Source: Meandrina meandrites (lineage: Eukaryota > Cnidaria > Anthozoa > Scleractinia > Meandrinidae). From it: a DNA stretch of 64,000 bases. The position numbers and the translations under genes are program-made. Below are positions 1-14,641 of the stretch, piece after piece. The notes below the pieces were generated by a model that did not search any database, was not told the DNA's origin, and saw only the letters and a program-made list of their open reading frames with translations. The stretch is taken from NCBI GenBank assembly GCA_963693305.1, contig OY855908.1:36799305-36863304 (forward strand), written 5' to 3'. Each line of letters opens with the position of its first letter. Positions within the stretch are counted from its first letter, which is position 1.

Positions 1-134
1 CATTGTTTCAGATATTTCTTTGAAAAAAAGCAATTAAAATCTTCATTGCATTCTCTTCCGAGCGCAAATTATTATTACCACATTCAAAAAGATCTCACCG
101 ATACGTACCTCAAAATTTTAAATAGCAAACAAAA

Positions 135-231
135 TATTCACTGTGAAAGATGGAATATTCAACATGTCGCGAGCGTGAATCAAACTCATGACCTCCCAAA
201 CACCGGGCGGGCGTTCTATCTTGGCTCAACA
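135..231 (-). repeat. tRNA-derived SINE fragment, minus strand
   Basis: On the minus strand this reads as a SINE head: a GC-rich stretch of the type CGCCCGCCCGGTGTTTGGG, then a B-box-like GAGTTTGATTC and a tail related to the plus-strand copy that follows. The A box is badly decayed. Together with the next entry it forms a head-to-head pair, so a transcript through both would fold back. Tail ends are approximate. Confidence 0.55.
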
Positions 232-235
232 TGAG

Positions 236-350
236 TTCTCCTAGCTCATTGGATAGAGCGCCCGCCCAGTGTTTGGGAGGCCATTCCCGTCGGGGACTCA
301 GATTTTTTCTTTGTCCCACGCTCATGACATGATGAATATTTCATCTTTCA
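236..350 (+). repeat. tRNA-derived SINE fragment, plus strand
   Basis: A clear Pol III A box (TAGCTCATTGG, 242-252) is followed by GATAGAGCGCCCGCC and the tail seen in the minus-strand neighbour. The B box is damaged by a deletion (GGAGGCCATTCCCGTC instead of a full GGTTCGATTCC), so this copy is probably dead. The run CTCAGATTTTTTCTTTGTCCC belongs to the body of the SINE. Family naming would need a repeat library. Confidence 0.6.
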
Positions 351-699
351 TATGTCACTACCGAACTAAAAATTTACCATCTTTTCTTATTTATCAAAAT
401 ATGCAGCGATTGTTGAATATACCACTCCAGGCGTTAGGTAAGTCGGGGACTGGAGCGAAGAACGGCTAATGCAAAGAAAAAGGGGAGTTTAATCTTTCCA
501 CCTCTCTATGCACTCGCCATTCTCTTCACTACTGCTTTTCAAATGCAACTAACCGGAACGTCTGGAACGAACTGACTTACTCTCATGTTAACTGAAACAG
601 TATCGAAACAAAGAAACGTTGTGGATGCTAGGCACTAGCTTTCCGGACAAGGATTTCTGGGATCATTTTGGAACGTATAGCGTGTTTTGTCCTTGGTCG
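351..699. other. no gene recognised
   Basis: AT-rich sequence with only short chance open frames and no recognisable repeat or coding signal. Confidence 0.5.
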
Positions 700-1103
700 C
701 GATGCACCTAAAGGCCGTTTTTCCACCTCTTAACTTGGCTTTAATGCGAATATCTCGATTGCATTTCAAGCAATCCAAAAACTCTATGCTCATTACTCGA
801 ACCGAATCTAGATATGTTTTGCCGTGTTTTGTAATTTTTGGGGATGTTATCGGGGATGTTTGGAAAGAGAACAAAGCATTAGTGAACTTAAGAGAAATAA
901 GAAATAGTGAAGATTTAATTTGATTTTAAAATTAGAATTTGAAGTTAAAAGTTAGGAAGTGGACACCAAAACAGTCCCCTGGCAACCTGGGGTGCTCTTG
1001 CGTGGGGGTCAACTGTCTGGTGGTGATCCAAAAATAAACTCTCTTTCTTTATCCTTTCTTTAAACCTGTTAAAATTTCACTCAAATTTACGTTTACCGTG
1101 CCT
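700..1103 (+). mobile_element. decayed copy of the TTAA MITE
   Basis: Body sequence matches the complete copy at 2166-2573 (for example the shared GGGGTGCTCTTGCGTGGGGG and the downstream stretch ending in AAAATTTCACTCAA). The left terminus is damaged, while the right end still reads CCGTGCCTTAA. There is no coding capacity, so it is a non-autonomous element. Confidence 0.75.
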
Positions 1104-2161
1104 TAATTCTTCACTTTACAAACGAGAAGAAAACTGAGACGAGTCTATTTGGGACCGTTTCTGATGACGGAACAAAAGATAAAAAAAGTCATGTTCTCCA
1201 CAATAACGTTCCCACAAGCAACTGAGAGGTGCTTCTTCATTCTAACATGAGGAATGATTGGTCCATGGTTACCATTGGAAACCGCCAATCAATCATAGCT
1301 CGCGCAACGTTTGATCAGAAGTTTTCTTTTAGAGTGACATAGTTAGCAAATCTTCAATAACAAAGTTAACATATTTAACAAAGCCTAAAAGTGGAGGTCC
1401 ACAGCTATTTATTGCTTGAGCACGGTGCAGACTTGTAAATAACGAAAATAAGTTTAAGTCCTGGAATTATCGCGTATTGCAAACAATAAAACCTCTGCAA
1501 TAAACGGTTATTTCCTCTTTCATTTTTCTTGTAAATTTCCTTACTTTACTTTACTATTTTCTGCCCTCTTTCATTAATTTTTTTTAAGATATGGGGTTAA
1601 GCTCGCGCACGTGTATTGCAACTGGTGTACAGACGACGGACGCACGGACAATGACATGACAACCAAAAGTTTTCAGCTCATAGGTTAGTATGGGGCTCCG
1701 CTCGGTCACGCTTGGTTGAGCTCCGCTATTACACGACCAGGGTTGCAATTAGCTAGTTCTACTGACTGGTATATAAGCCTTCTAACTACGACGTTTTCAA
1801 GTCCTGTTGTTTGTTCTCCTTTATGTTCGCTAAGCCTTTTTTAGTAGGCAAGAAGAGTCCCCGACAAATTAAAATACTCTTAGCTTCAACAACCAACTGG
1901 CCTTCATTTCCCGCCTTCTGGCATCATTTTTTTTAGGTCGCGTGACCTATGACGTACAAGACGCTACAATTTTGCAGTGATTGTGAAAATAGATTTCTAG
2001 GCCACAAAGAATGTTATTTTTACCGGGGAGGTTAGGGGTGACATTTTAATTTGGGAACCTGTACAAAATGTTCAGTTTTCAGCCTGCACATGACAAAATG
2101 AATGTTGGCTGCACAACGAGAAAAAAATCAAATAATCATTCATACTACTTAGCTTTCTACT
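1104..2161. other. no gene recognised
   Basis: No supported exon, RNA gene or complete repeat was seen. Short open frames here lack splice or family support. Confidence 0.5.
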
Positions 2162-2165
2162 TTAA

Positions 2166-2573
2166 GGCGGGGGTACACCTGAAGCCTGTTTTTCCACCTC
2201 TAAACTTGGTTTAATACAAATATCTCGTCCGCGTTTCAAGTAATCCAGAAACTCTATGCTCATTTCACAGAGCTATGTTTAGCGGTGTTTTGTAAATTTT
2301 TTGGTGATTTTTGGGGATGTTTGGAAAGAGATATTTTTTCTCAAAGGATTAGTAACATTTGGAGAAATACGAAATATTAAAGACTTAATGTGCTTTTAAA
2401 ATTAAAATTTGAAGTTAAAAATTAGTATATGGACACCCAAACAGTCAACTGACAACCTGGGGTGCTCTTGCGTGGGGGTCAACTGTCTGTTAGTGTTTCA
2501 AAACTAATTTTCTTTCTTCTATCCCTTCATTAAACCTCTTAAAATTTCACTCAATATCGGGTATACCCCCACC
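2166..2573 (+). mobile_element. complete TTAA-flanked MITE
   Basis: Terminal inverted repeats start GGCGGGGGTACACC and end GGTATACCCCCACC, with TTAA immediately outside both ends (2162-2165 and 2574-2577). The length of 408 bp and the absence of an open frame make it a non-autonomous DNA element. The TTAA target points to the piggyBac or Kolobok superfamilies (family knowledge). The copy at 28797-29203, which has a paralogous empty site, proves the boundaries. Other copies lie at about 700-1103 and 59405-59738. Confidence 0.9.
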
Positions 2574-2589
2574 TTAAACACGAGGTTCG

Positions 2590-3250
2590 GATATATTTAA
2601 CGGAACGTTTTCATTAAAAGGTTATACTGAATGGTCTACCTTATAAACCTTGGGGGGAAAATGATCCTACAAAGAATGACGTTTTGTAGAACGCCGGAAG
2701 GTGCTTGCTAGCAAGCACGTGGCTTTAAATTACCAGTAGTTATGAATGGGCTTCAAAACTGATAAATGAATCACAAAGCCACATCCACAAAGCCAGACGT
2801 AAATATTAGAATAAATGACAGTATTGACCGGCAGTTGACAAACGGTTAATGCCTTTATTTAAATTTTTATCCCAATTTCTTAAACACTGCTAAGCGTTTT
2901 AAATATGTGCAAGGCTTCTTAAATTTTTTACGGGGAAAGTTGCGCCATGTGAAAACTCATGTTTTGCTCTGAGTCACACCCCCTGCATGACAAAAGTAAA
3001 AAATTTATCCATACAAAATATTGCGCTTTAATTTCTAATTTCAAACAATGACCAGATTGGTTAAAAAAATCATAATCTATGCATTTACACGATGTAAAAC
3101 GGAAAATACTACAAAATATTTTAGAAATAAAATACAATGTTATCATACATGCTTATACCTAACGGACAAAATTAAACATGATGTTTCCTTGTTTCACCTT
3201 TAAATTTAATTGTCAGGAAAAACGTTTTGCTCCCGAGCACGCGGTTTTAA
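2590..3250. repeat. diverged interspersed repeat, copy 1
   Basis: Several blocks recur in the same order at about 4690-5400: CTTATAAACC followed by a block around AAAATGATCC and ATGACGTTTT, then a block with CATGTG.AAACTCA. Identity is patchy, so this is an old duplicated repeat rather than a gene. Its class is unknown. Confidence 0.5.
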
Positions 3251-4689
3251 TTAGTTACACACAACAAATGAGTAGCACCGTGAGACCGACCCGCTCTCAA
3301 AAAATCGAGCTTTCTAGGTTCGAAAATACCTTGGTGGCATTAAAATTTCTTTCAGACTACCAAAAGATAATTGCTGAAATCGCTTCAGCACTGGGAAGAT
3401 CATTTCATTCGCCTTTTCGTGTTTCAACAGTTCATACTCGCGTCTTTCATATAACCATTATACCTTATTAATTTTCATGTCTTTGTTTCCACGTAGTCTC
3501 TATGGCTGTTGACTGCTTTTAGTAAGAATTTTCTGCAGTTAAAATCATTGAAAGATCTTTCTACTTTGACCATTGTGCGTAGACTGACTGTGTCTTCACT
3601 CGAACTTCTGTCTGTTTTCCTACAGCCGCTTTGTGTCGCAGGTAAGTCAGTCACCAAAACATAATTTTTACCTCGTCAGTATTGTATTTACTAAAACAAA
3701 TTAAGTTTCAGATAGAGGGGGCAAATAAATACAAACAAACTACCATTGTTTATACTAATAAAAGCCGGCGCTAACTGGAAAGCACGGGGGGAAGTTTAGG
3801 GGGAAATTTCAATTTGGGAACTCATGAAACAATTTCTTCGTCTGTTTTATCGATCGCCACAGAAGATGATACGTAACAGGACAGAAACAGTCTCAAATGG
3901 TCTCTCACGAATGGTTCGCTGCCTTTCGAGAGAACAATAGAACAAACACGAAATATAATCAATGCCCCTAGCCGCCAAAACAACATTAGCTGTTATACAA
4001 GAAAGTATTACAAGCTGACGACACCTGCTACACTACAGAATAGCCCTTATGCATGTTTACGTCAGACTGGCTAGTTTCACCACCAAGCCTCGCTTTCGAA
4101 GTGCAAACTTGTAAATTTTATCATGAACGAATTCCCAAAGCAGCAATGATGAAAACAATACCCACATGAAAACTGCACAAACGTGGCAGAGGGTTGAAAA
4201 TAATTTGCGTAAACGAGGCTTGGTGGTGAATTTTGAGCAAAAGACGTCATCATGCATAAAGCCTATTATCGGGTAACAAACGATGGTTTTCTCCCAAATG
4301 TTTTAAAACGCTGTTTTAGGCTTTAGGCTGCGCTTTAAAATTTTTATCGGTTCGGTCATTCTAGGCGAACTTTAGTCTTCTCGAATTAATTTCGGCTATT
4401 TGTCCATTTCCCGAATTTGCGAGCTCTTGTTGCCTTTCCAAAAATGTTAGCTGGCCTTTTCGTGTACCCAAAATGACATTTCCGCCTCTCCGAAAACAAA
4501 ATACATTATATGTTCCATATCACGAAAGTTGGAGGTAATATTTTCACGAAAGAAAATCTGAGGGGATTACTGGCCTTCTGAGGAGATAAATATGTTCACT
4601 AAAATGACCAGTCAGGTGATCCACTCAGATTCCTGCTTTCTGACATGAGGTTTGGATTGGCAATAATATTATTTGAAATTGGAAACACT
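3251..4689. other. no gene recognised; short inverted repeat at 4077-4222
   Basis: No exon was supported. At 4077-4222 an approximately 16-bp inverted repeat (CACCACCAAGCCTCG and its complement) brackets about 115 bp and may be a degraded MITE. The small open frame across it is explained by that repeat. Confidence 0.45.
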
Positions 4690-5400
4690 GCAAAATTTAA
4701 CGGAACATGTTATATAACGTTCAAATTAAAATGCAATGTCATCAGGTCCTTATATACCTTATAAACCGTGGGAAAATAAACTAAAATGATCCCGGCTACA
4801 TTTTTATTAAGGAAGCCGCGAAATGACGTTTTCTTACGAACGAACGAACGAACGAACCAACGAACCAACGAACCAACGAACCAACGAACCAACGAACCAA
4901 CGAACCAACGAACCAACGAACCAACGAACCAACGAACCAACGAACGAACCAACGAACCAACGAACCAACGAACCAACGAACCAACGAGTGAAAGGACGAA
5001 CGAACGAACGAACGAACGAACGAACGAACGAACGAACGAACGAACGTGCTTGCTTACGACCAATCGCCTTATAAAAATTGATAAATGAATAAGCGCGCAT
5101 CATCCAAATCAAAAACAAATATTAAATAGAAGGGGCAGCATTGACGGCAATTTAAGTCAATAGTCAAAATTAATGGCACTATATCTTTACCGTTTATCCC
5201 AACTCCTTTAACACTGCTACAAGGTTCTGTGTAAGGCTTCTTAATTTAGGGGAAGGTTGCCGAGGACATGTGGAAACTCAAGTTTTCAGCTCTGATTTAC
5301 AAACCCTGCATTACAAAAATTGAGGTTTTGATTCACGTCTAAATTTAATTGCTAGGAAATACGTTTTCTTAAACAACAGCTAGCGTGTGGCTTTAATTTC
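4690..5400. repeat. diverged interspersed repeat, copy 2, split by a microsatellite
   Basis: Matches the blocks of 2590-3250 in the same orientation. A tetranucleotide array (4836-5046) lies inside it after the ATGACGTTTTCTTACGAA block. A further fragment of the same family (AATTAATTGCTAGGAAATGCG) occurs near 5648. Confidence 0.5.
4836..5046. repeat. (CGAA/CCAA)n microsatellite
   Basis: About 210 bp of alternating CGAA and CCAA tetramers, with homogeneous CGAA at both ends and mixed 8-bp units in the middle. It creates long artificial open frames rich in Thr-Asn-Glu (plus) and Val-Arg-Ser-Phe (minus), which are not genes. Confidence 0.97.
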
Positions 5401-7840
5401 ACTCCTATATGACGAAAATAAAAGCTTTATCCATGCAAACTATTCAGCTTTTTAACCACAATGGTAGAATTAAATTTTCATAATTGCATTTAGACAGATG
5501 AAAGTGGTTAGGCGAACCATGCTGCAAAAGAGAACAAAATATGCCACAATGTGTAGGGCCCAAAATGAGTATTAATTAAAGTTACAATGTTATCAATTCA
5601 TGACTGCCTTAAAGGAAAAAGAAAAGGTATTATGATTCACCTTTAAAATTAATTGCTAGGAAATGCGTTTTCTTTAACGACAGCGTGCAGCTTTAATTAC
5701 ACCACAAACGAAAAACTAGGCGATTAATCACAAATCTCCCTCAAAAATGACAAAGTAAAATAGTGATTGTTTTGTCATCAACTACAAATCATGACCTCTT
5801 CAAAGCAGCCAATCACCTAAGTCGAAATGCCAATAATAAATTTTCACATCCTCTGTTAGATTTTAATAACCACCGTCGTTATTCCCAAGTTTTAGTTTGT
5901 TTCGTGGTTGAAAAGGAAAGTGAGGTGAGGTACGTCGGAGTAGTTTAAGACGTAGCAATGTTTCCTTGAACTAAAACGGAAAGTGGTTCAAAAAACTGAA
6001 CGCCTATTTTCATTTTTTCCAGGTCATTTGAGGCAAAGAAGCCATCAGCTTTAGAAAATATTCAAGGTAAGTAAAACGAAGTCACTGATCTCAGTGTCAC
6101 TGACAAATACTGTGGGGATCGCTGTTCATGCAGGGCTAAATATTTGAACTTTGATCATAAAAATTCTTCGCGAGCTAGCATTTTACAGGAACCTTAATTT
6201 GCTAGTATAGAAGATGGATGTTGGCCTCGCTTATGTAGTGCATTCTTCTAACTAGAAAGTGTGGATTATTTTAAAATTTGTAGCTGACGGTGGGACGAAG
6301 TTTCAGTAGTTCCAGTAATAAATGTCTGCCGAAATATAATTTTTTTTTATTATTTTTCTTGTTAGTTAACTTTTGAGTATAGCGAACTGTTCGCCTTACT
6401 TTGTTAAAGACTTTTACAAGGCACACGTTAAAATGTTAAGGAACAATTAAAAAACGAATCAAGCTGTTTAATCAGCAAATGAACGCAGGAAATGACTTAT
6501 GACTACATGCAAAACTGAATGTTTAATTTTTAATTTCCTGGAGCAAACAAAGTAATCAAACAAGAACACATCACTATAAAATGACTTTCTATAATTATTG
6601 CGCGATTAACTTGCCATCATATAAAACGTGCAATTACCTCAGCGTTCTGTTCAAATTCAATACTCCGTCATCTACAGCGGAATGCGAAGAGACAGGCAAG
6701 CGTGATTTATCAATAATAGCCTGCAAGGAGAACTTCCAGAAAGCATGGAATAAGTTGCTTTATGCAACCGGGCCCTGGTGAATTGTCGGTAATAGAAATT
6801 AAAGGTGTCCGTATTATAGAGGTGCTCGTAAGGATAGGTTCGACTTTTTATGTTTCTTTGCTCCATGACTGTTCAATTCCAAATAAAGCGATCATTTAAC
6901 AACAAAAGCCTACGCTGCATGGACAGGTTACGTAGATCAAGTAGTATTGGGAATTATTTTAAGTTGGTTATAAATTTACAGCAATTTATTATCCTTGTCA
7001 AGAGAGGTTTATCTTTTGCTATCAACGACCCACGACGTTTGCCAACACCCACACCCCGCAACCACATCCACGCATCCACGCACCCACGCACCCACCCACG
7101 ACCTGCAACTATGTACACGCCCACGCCTACCCACCCACCGGCACCCACCCACCCACCTCCTACTCACCCACCAACCCACGAGCCCCGCGTCACACGAAAA
7201 AAAAATCAGTCAGTTTATGTAGCTTGTGACAAACTCATCTCCCAGCCGTCGGGTTAGGAAAGCTCCTCATCAGAATACTATTTGTCTCAAGTGAGGCGAG
7301 CGTGATTTCAACCTTCTCACGAATTTTCTTTCCCTCAACACTTTATTTTTCTTGAACTTTAATGCTAGGTTGGCGAGGCCTGCTTTACGCTTTTCTCAGA
7401 CAATTATCTGTATATTTTTGTAATGCGTACTTTCTGATGTTGTTATAAACTTAAGCTGCCACAAATGTGGCCAAATGTTGCTACAACTAGTTTCAAAAGC
7501 GTTGAGACACTCGCGCTAAAATTGGATTCGTTTTTCGAAAACATGCCCTCGCTCACAAAATAAACATGTAAATCTTCTTCTGAACCCCCATCTCGGTTTC
7601 AAAGTTGCTGCTTAAAGGTTTAAATATAATCCTCAAATTCAGGCAACATTGATCAGGGGGAAAGGGGAGACGCAAGGTAAAAATGTGAAAATATCTTAAA
7701 TGGCATTCTTGACCAAGAGTGTCTCAACCCTTTTTGAAACAGGTTGTAGAACAACACGCGACCACTTTATAGAGGAGTTGTGATTTATTTAGAAGTATGA
7801 AGATAAAAATAACAAAAAGTCATCTTAAAATTCTATTTCA
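5401..7840. other. no gene recognised; CACCC-rich tract at 7037-7190
   Basis: Sequence upstream of the VWC-domain gene. A C-rich low-complexity tract (CCCA and CACC variants) at about 7037-7190 produces a His/Pro/Thr-rich false frame. No exon was supported. Promoter elements for the downstream gene could lie here, but none could be identified with confidence. Confidence 0.5.
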
Positions 7841-7904
7841 GGACGAATCTTCAGATAAGATCAATTATCAAAAGTAAGGCTGGACGTGACTTGCTGAAAA
7901 TAAA

Positions 7905-11344
<3,440 letters not shown>

Positions 11345-11348
11345 TGAT

Positions 11349-11504
11349 GGGTGAATCCCGATAACTCGAACCTTCAAGGGACATCGAAAAAGGTTCGAGT
11401 TATCGGGGGTTCGAGTTATCTAGTGTAAAATTAGTAAGAAAATGACCTGGAGGGGAATCAAAAAAGGTTCGAGTCAGCGGAAGGTTCGAGTTATCGGGAT
11501 TCAA
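11349..11504. mobile_element. MITE with ATAACTCGAACC ends
   Basis: The left end reads TGAATCCCGATAACTCGAACC and the right end is its complement, GGTTCGAGTTATCGGGATTCAACTGTA, so the ends form a long inverted repeat. The final CAACTGTA resembles pogo/Tigger-type termini that use TA targets (family knowledge). Related CGAACC-rich sequence lies near 22340-22735 and 29690-30095. Confidence 0.65.
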
Positions 11505-12857
11505 CTGTATAACGATATTGCAGCTGGGTCTGCGGGACGTGCGGAACAGCTGGGTCTGCGGGACATGTGGAACAGCTGGGTCTGCGGGACGTGTGGCTCG
11601 TGAATCACGAAAGTATTAAGATGGATTCCGTTGAAAGATCGAGCAATAAGTGCAAAAGTTAATTACCAAAATTCTACTCAAAGAACAGTAACGTTTTGTA
11701 TATTATTTGAAACATCTGACTGTAATTCATTTTTATAAGTGGCCCCGCGGTTAAATTCTAAAGCATTCTCGAAAACCTTAATGACAAACCTTGCCAAAAT
11801 GCTTAAAACGGGTGTTGTTTTGTGTTGAACTGATGTGAAACGTCCACTTTAACCAAAATATAGACAACTTCTCTCGCGGGGTCAGCTCAGTTAGGGATCT
11901 TTAGGGCTAAAGTTTTGATACGTTCTTCTTAAATGTATTCAAACTGTTACCGTGCTATGAGTTTTTTTTGGTATCTTTTGTTTTGGCTTGATTGCTCGAA
12001 GGTTGAGTGGAACCGTCTTAACTTCTAATGTTTATTAACCAAAAAAAGAAGAAGGCGACTTAAGTGAAAAGAAAGCGAACGCGCTTCTTCCAGTTTTTAA
12101 AAAACGCTTGCAAAAGAAACATTTTGCCGAAATAGCCAATACACCTTTCAAACAAATTCGAGCTGATCAGAAAAAAAAAAAGCAGCTCAAGTGAAGATTC
12201 ATTTGTGGATGTTTAGCTCATAGTTTTAGTTGAGAAAGGTCGCTGTTAGACTTTCAATAAAGTCCTTCGTCTTTATTATGGCGCGCCGGGACTTCGTCGC
12301 TCGCTAAACCGCTTCGAGGCCAACAGCTCGCTTCGTTCGCTTATTTAACTCGTGAGGTCGACTTGTAGCAAGTCTAGGTCGCTGTCTGTTGTGCGTGGAA
12401 CCCAGTATAAAATATCTTGCGCGTGTTGATGTTATCCTGGGGGGGGAGGGCGCGCACAACTTCAAAGCTATTTCACAAATTGTGATTATCCAATTCACTT
12501 TACTAAAATAAGATTATTGTGTAATTAACTGTGCACAGCACCCAAACCGCCAACCACAGGACCCGTTTTTACGATCGAGTTGACTTCCACCAGGTCGCCG
12601 CCAGTTTTCCCACCTTTCCCATTTGACAAAAAGCGAGACGTGATATCACGTGATGGACAGTTTGATGGTGGAGATTTTGAAGAGATGCCGGAGCAGTAAA
12701 AGCCACGTGACTAGAGTAAGTAAATTAACAAGAAAAGAGACACTGAACTTCTCAGCCGCGGTCTCGAATTCAGATAAAGAGACAGTGTGCTTATTATGAC
12801 AAAAATCTGAGCGTCAGCAAAAAAATCGAGGTTGTCCCTATAAACTGTTAAAAGTAT
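11505..12857. other. no gene recognised downstream of the VWC gene
   Basis: A 26-bp sequence (CAGCTGGGTCTGCGGGACRTG) is repeated three times at 11521-11590. An AATAAA at 12256-12261 is a possible poly(A) signal for the VWC gene if the optional last exon is used. No further exon is supported. Confidence 0.45.
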
Positions 12858-13198
12858 ATACCATAAAATTCTGGTTATAAGGCCTGGGCTTATACAACTT
12901 CGTAAGGGGTTTTGGGTGGGCTTATATCCGGGGGGGGGGGGGGGCTTATAAGCGGAATTATAAAAGAAACTTTTCAAAACAAGCCACGGCTGTGTTGATC
13001 GAAATACGTTTTTAAGTTAAAAAGTCATAATAAAGCAACATTTAGCCCTGTTCAGTACTGTCATCCAGCAGAGGAAGGCTTATATCTGGGGGGTGGGGGG
13101 AGGGGGCTCATAACCGGATGTATTTTTTTGTTTCCAGTTAGATGGGCCTATAAGCGGGGGGCTTATAAGCGGGGGAGCTCTGACCGGAATTTTACGGA
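12858..13198. mobile_element. MITE-like element with CCRTAAAATTCYGGT ends
   Basis: The left end is CCATAAAATTCTGGTTATAAG and the right end is GACCGGAATTTTACGG, its inverted counterpart. Inside, GGGCTTATA and GGCTTATAAGC recur several times and there is a 15-G homopolymer. Non-coding; class not assigned. Confidence 0.6.
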
Positions 13199-13394
13199 AT
13201 TTCTATAAACTGTCAGAAAGATATACATACATTTTATTTTCCCTTTCTTCACGCCACTCAAGTATGTTGTGTGTTCCCATAATTGCAGGATTTCAAGATA
13301 AATAACTTACAGAAAAGACGCTCGGACGAAGTCGTCAACATTTCTGTTAACGCAAATTAAAAGGCACTTGTGTTTTCGTAGGCCCACGGCCGTA

Positions 13395-13692
13395 GCTAGA
13401 AAGAGGCAGGACGAGGCACTTATCTGAATTTTAACCCAAAAAATACGCTTAGTTGGGTAAATAATCCCAAGTTACGTTGAACGAGATTGATTTTTTTTAA
13501 ATGTAATCTATGAAATAGCGTTTCCGGCGGAGCTTCCTGATTCCTGATTCCTGGTGAGCTTCCAAAATTTTCTGAGGCGCATACCCAATAACCCCCCCCC
13601 CCCTCCCCCCTTTCCCCCAAACCTTAGCGATTTGCACCTTCGACGATCAGAAATATTGCTTCGTCTATGCTAGAAGTCTGGCTACGACCTTG
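13395..13692. repeat. GACGAGGCAC repeat family, copy 2
   Basis: Same order of conserved blocks as 8890-9150. It contains a C homopolymer near 13583 that generates a Gly-rich false frame on the minus strand. No coding capacity. Confidence 0.65.
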
Positions 13693-14286
13693 GAGTAGCT
13701 TCATTATTGAATTGAAATTGCAATAAATGACTTTCTCACGGTTGTGGTTTGCACGGTTTTCTTTGTTTCATTAAGTAACGATATCGGTATATATAGTGGT
13801 CGATATCACTAGAAAAATCATAGCACTTGAATTATACAGACAGACAAGGCCACTGTTTACAAGGCAATACTTATAATACTCAAAAGATATTTACTTTTTG
13901 GTTATGACTTTAACAATTTTAGGTTGAATAGCCTGAATTGATACAAAGTTATCTGAAAACAATAATGGGAATTTAAAACGAATTTATACTGCAAGTGAGA
14001 AACGACAATTTGGCAAAAATTTCAAAATAATGGTTGTTCTTGAAGGAGGGTTAGAGAACGGTTCCATAAAATATTATGGCCGAGTCCTACGCATGCACAA
14101 GGAGTAATATTTAGGAAAAGGCCTGGTTCCTCCTGAATTCAACTGAAATATGACTGAATGATTATGGAAAAAGGAACTTGGTGGTACACCAAGCAAAAGG
14201 GTCATTCTACGTTGTATTGGGACTCTGCTTTTATATTCCTAATTTCTATAAGATCATTATTGATCCAACGTATACCAGCTGTATTA
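13693..14286. other. no gene recognised
   Basis: AT-rich sequence between two repeats with no supported exon. It is on the 3' side of minus-strand gene A, so part may be its 3' untranslated region. Confidence 0.45.
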
Positions 14287-14291
14287 TTGTC

Positions 14292-14453
14292 CAGTGGCGG
14301 ATCCAGGGGGGGGGGGGGGGGGGGGGGGCGGACCCCCACCTTACTTTTTCGGAATAGCGCATTTTCTTTGAAGTGCCGGAATTATCTTCGCAGAATTCAA
14401 CATTCATAGTCAAGAGCGCCCCCTCCTTAACTGAAGGTCTGGCTCCGCCACTG
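14292..14453. mobile_element. 162-bp MITE with CAGTGGCGGATCC ends
   Basis: Termini CAGTGGCGGATCCAG and CTGGCTCCGCCACTG are inverted repeats. The flanks carry a TTGTC direct repeat (14287-14291 and 14454-14458), the likely 5-bp target duplication. A long G homopolymer follows the left end. Related ends are widespread in animal genomes (general knowledge); superfamily not assigned. Confidence 0.75.
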
Positions 14454-14641
14454 TTGTCCATGGCTGCTTGCTTAAACATTTTATAGTGGAAATGAAAATG
14501 TACGACAGTAAATAGGGCTTACGTCAACTGAAATTCTCCAAAATAACCATATGAGAAATGTGCGGACACCATTAGAGAGAATTCGTGTGTTGACATCTAC
14601 AACAGGACTTACGAGCCAGCTTAAGGTCATTTAGCCCGTGA

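Noticed and set aside
4710..5118. Long open frames on both strands rich in Thr-Asn-Glu or Val-Arg-Ser-Phe
   Set aside because: They are produced by the tetranucleotide array at 4836-5046; four frames are open at once.
11740..11828. Alternative last exon of the VWC gene
   Set aside because: Phase fits and a stop follows, but the acceptor is weak and the frame already ends naturally after the last VWC cysteine at 11344; kept only as an alternative.
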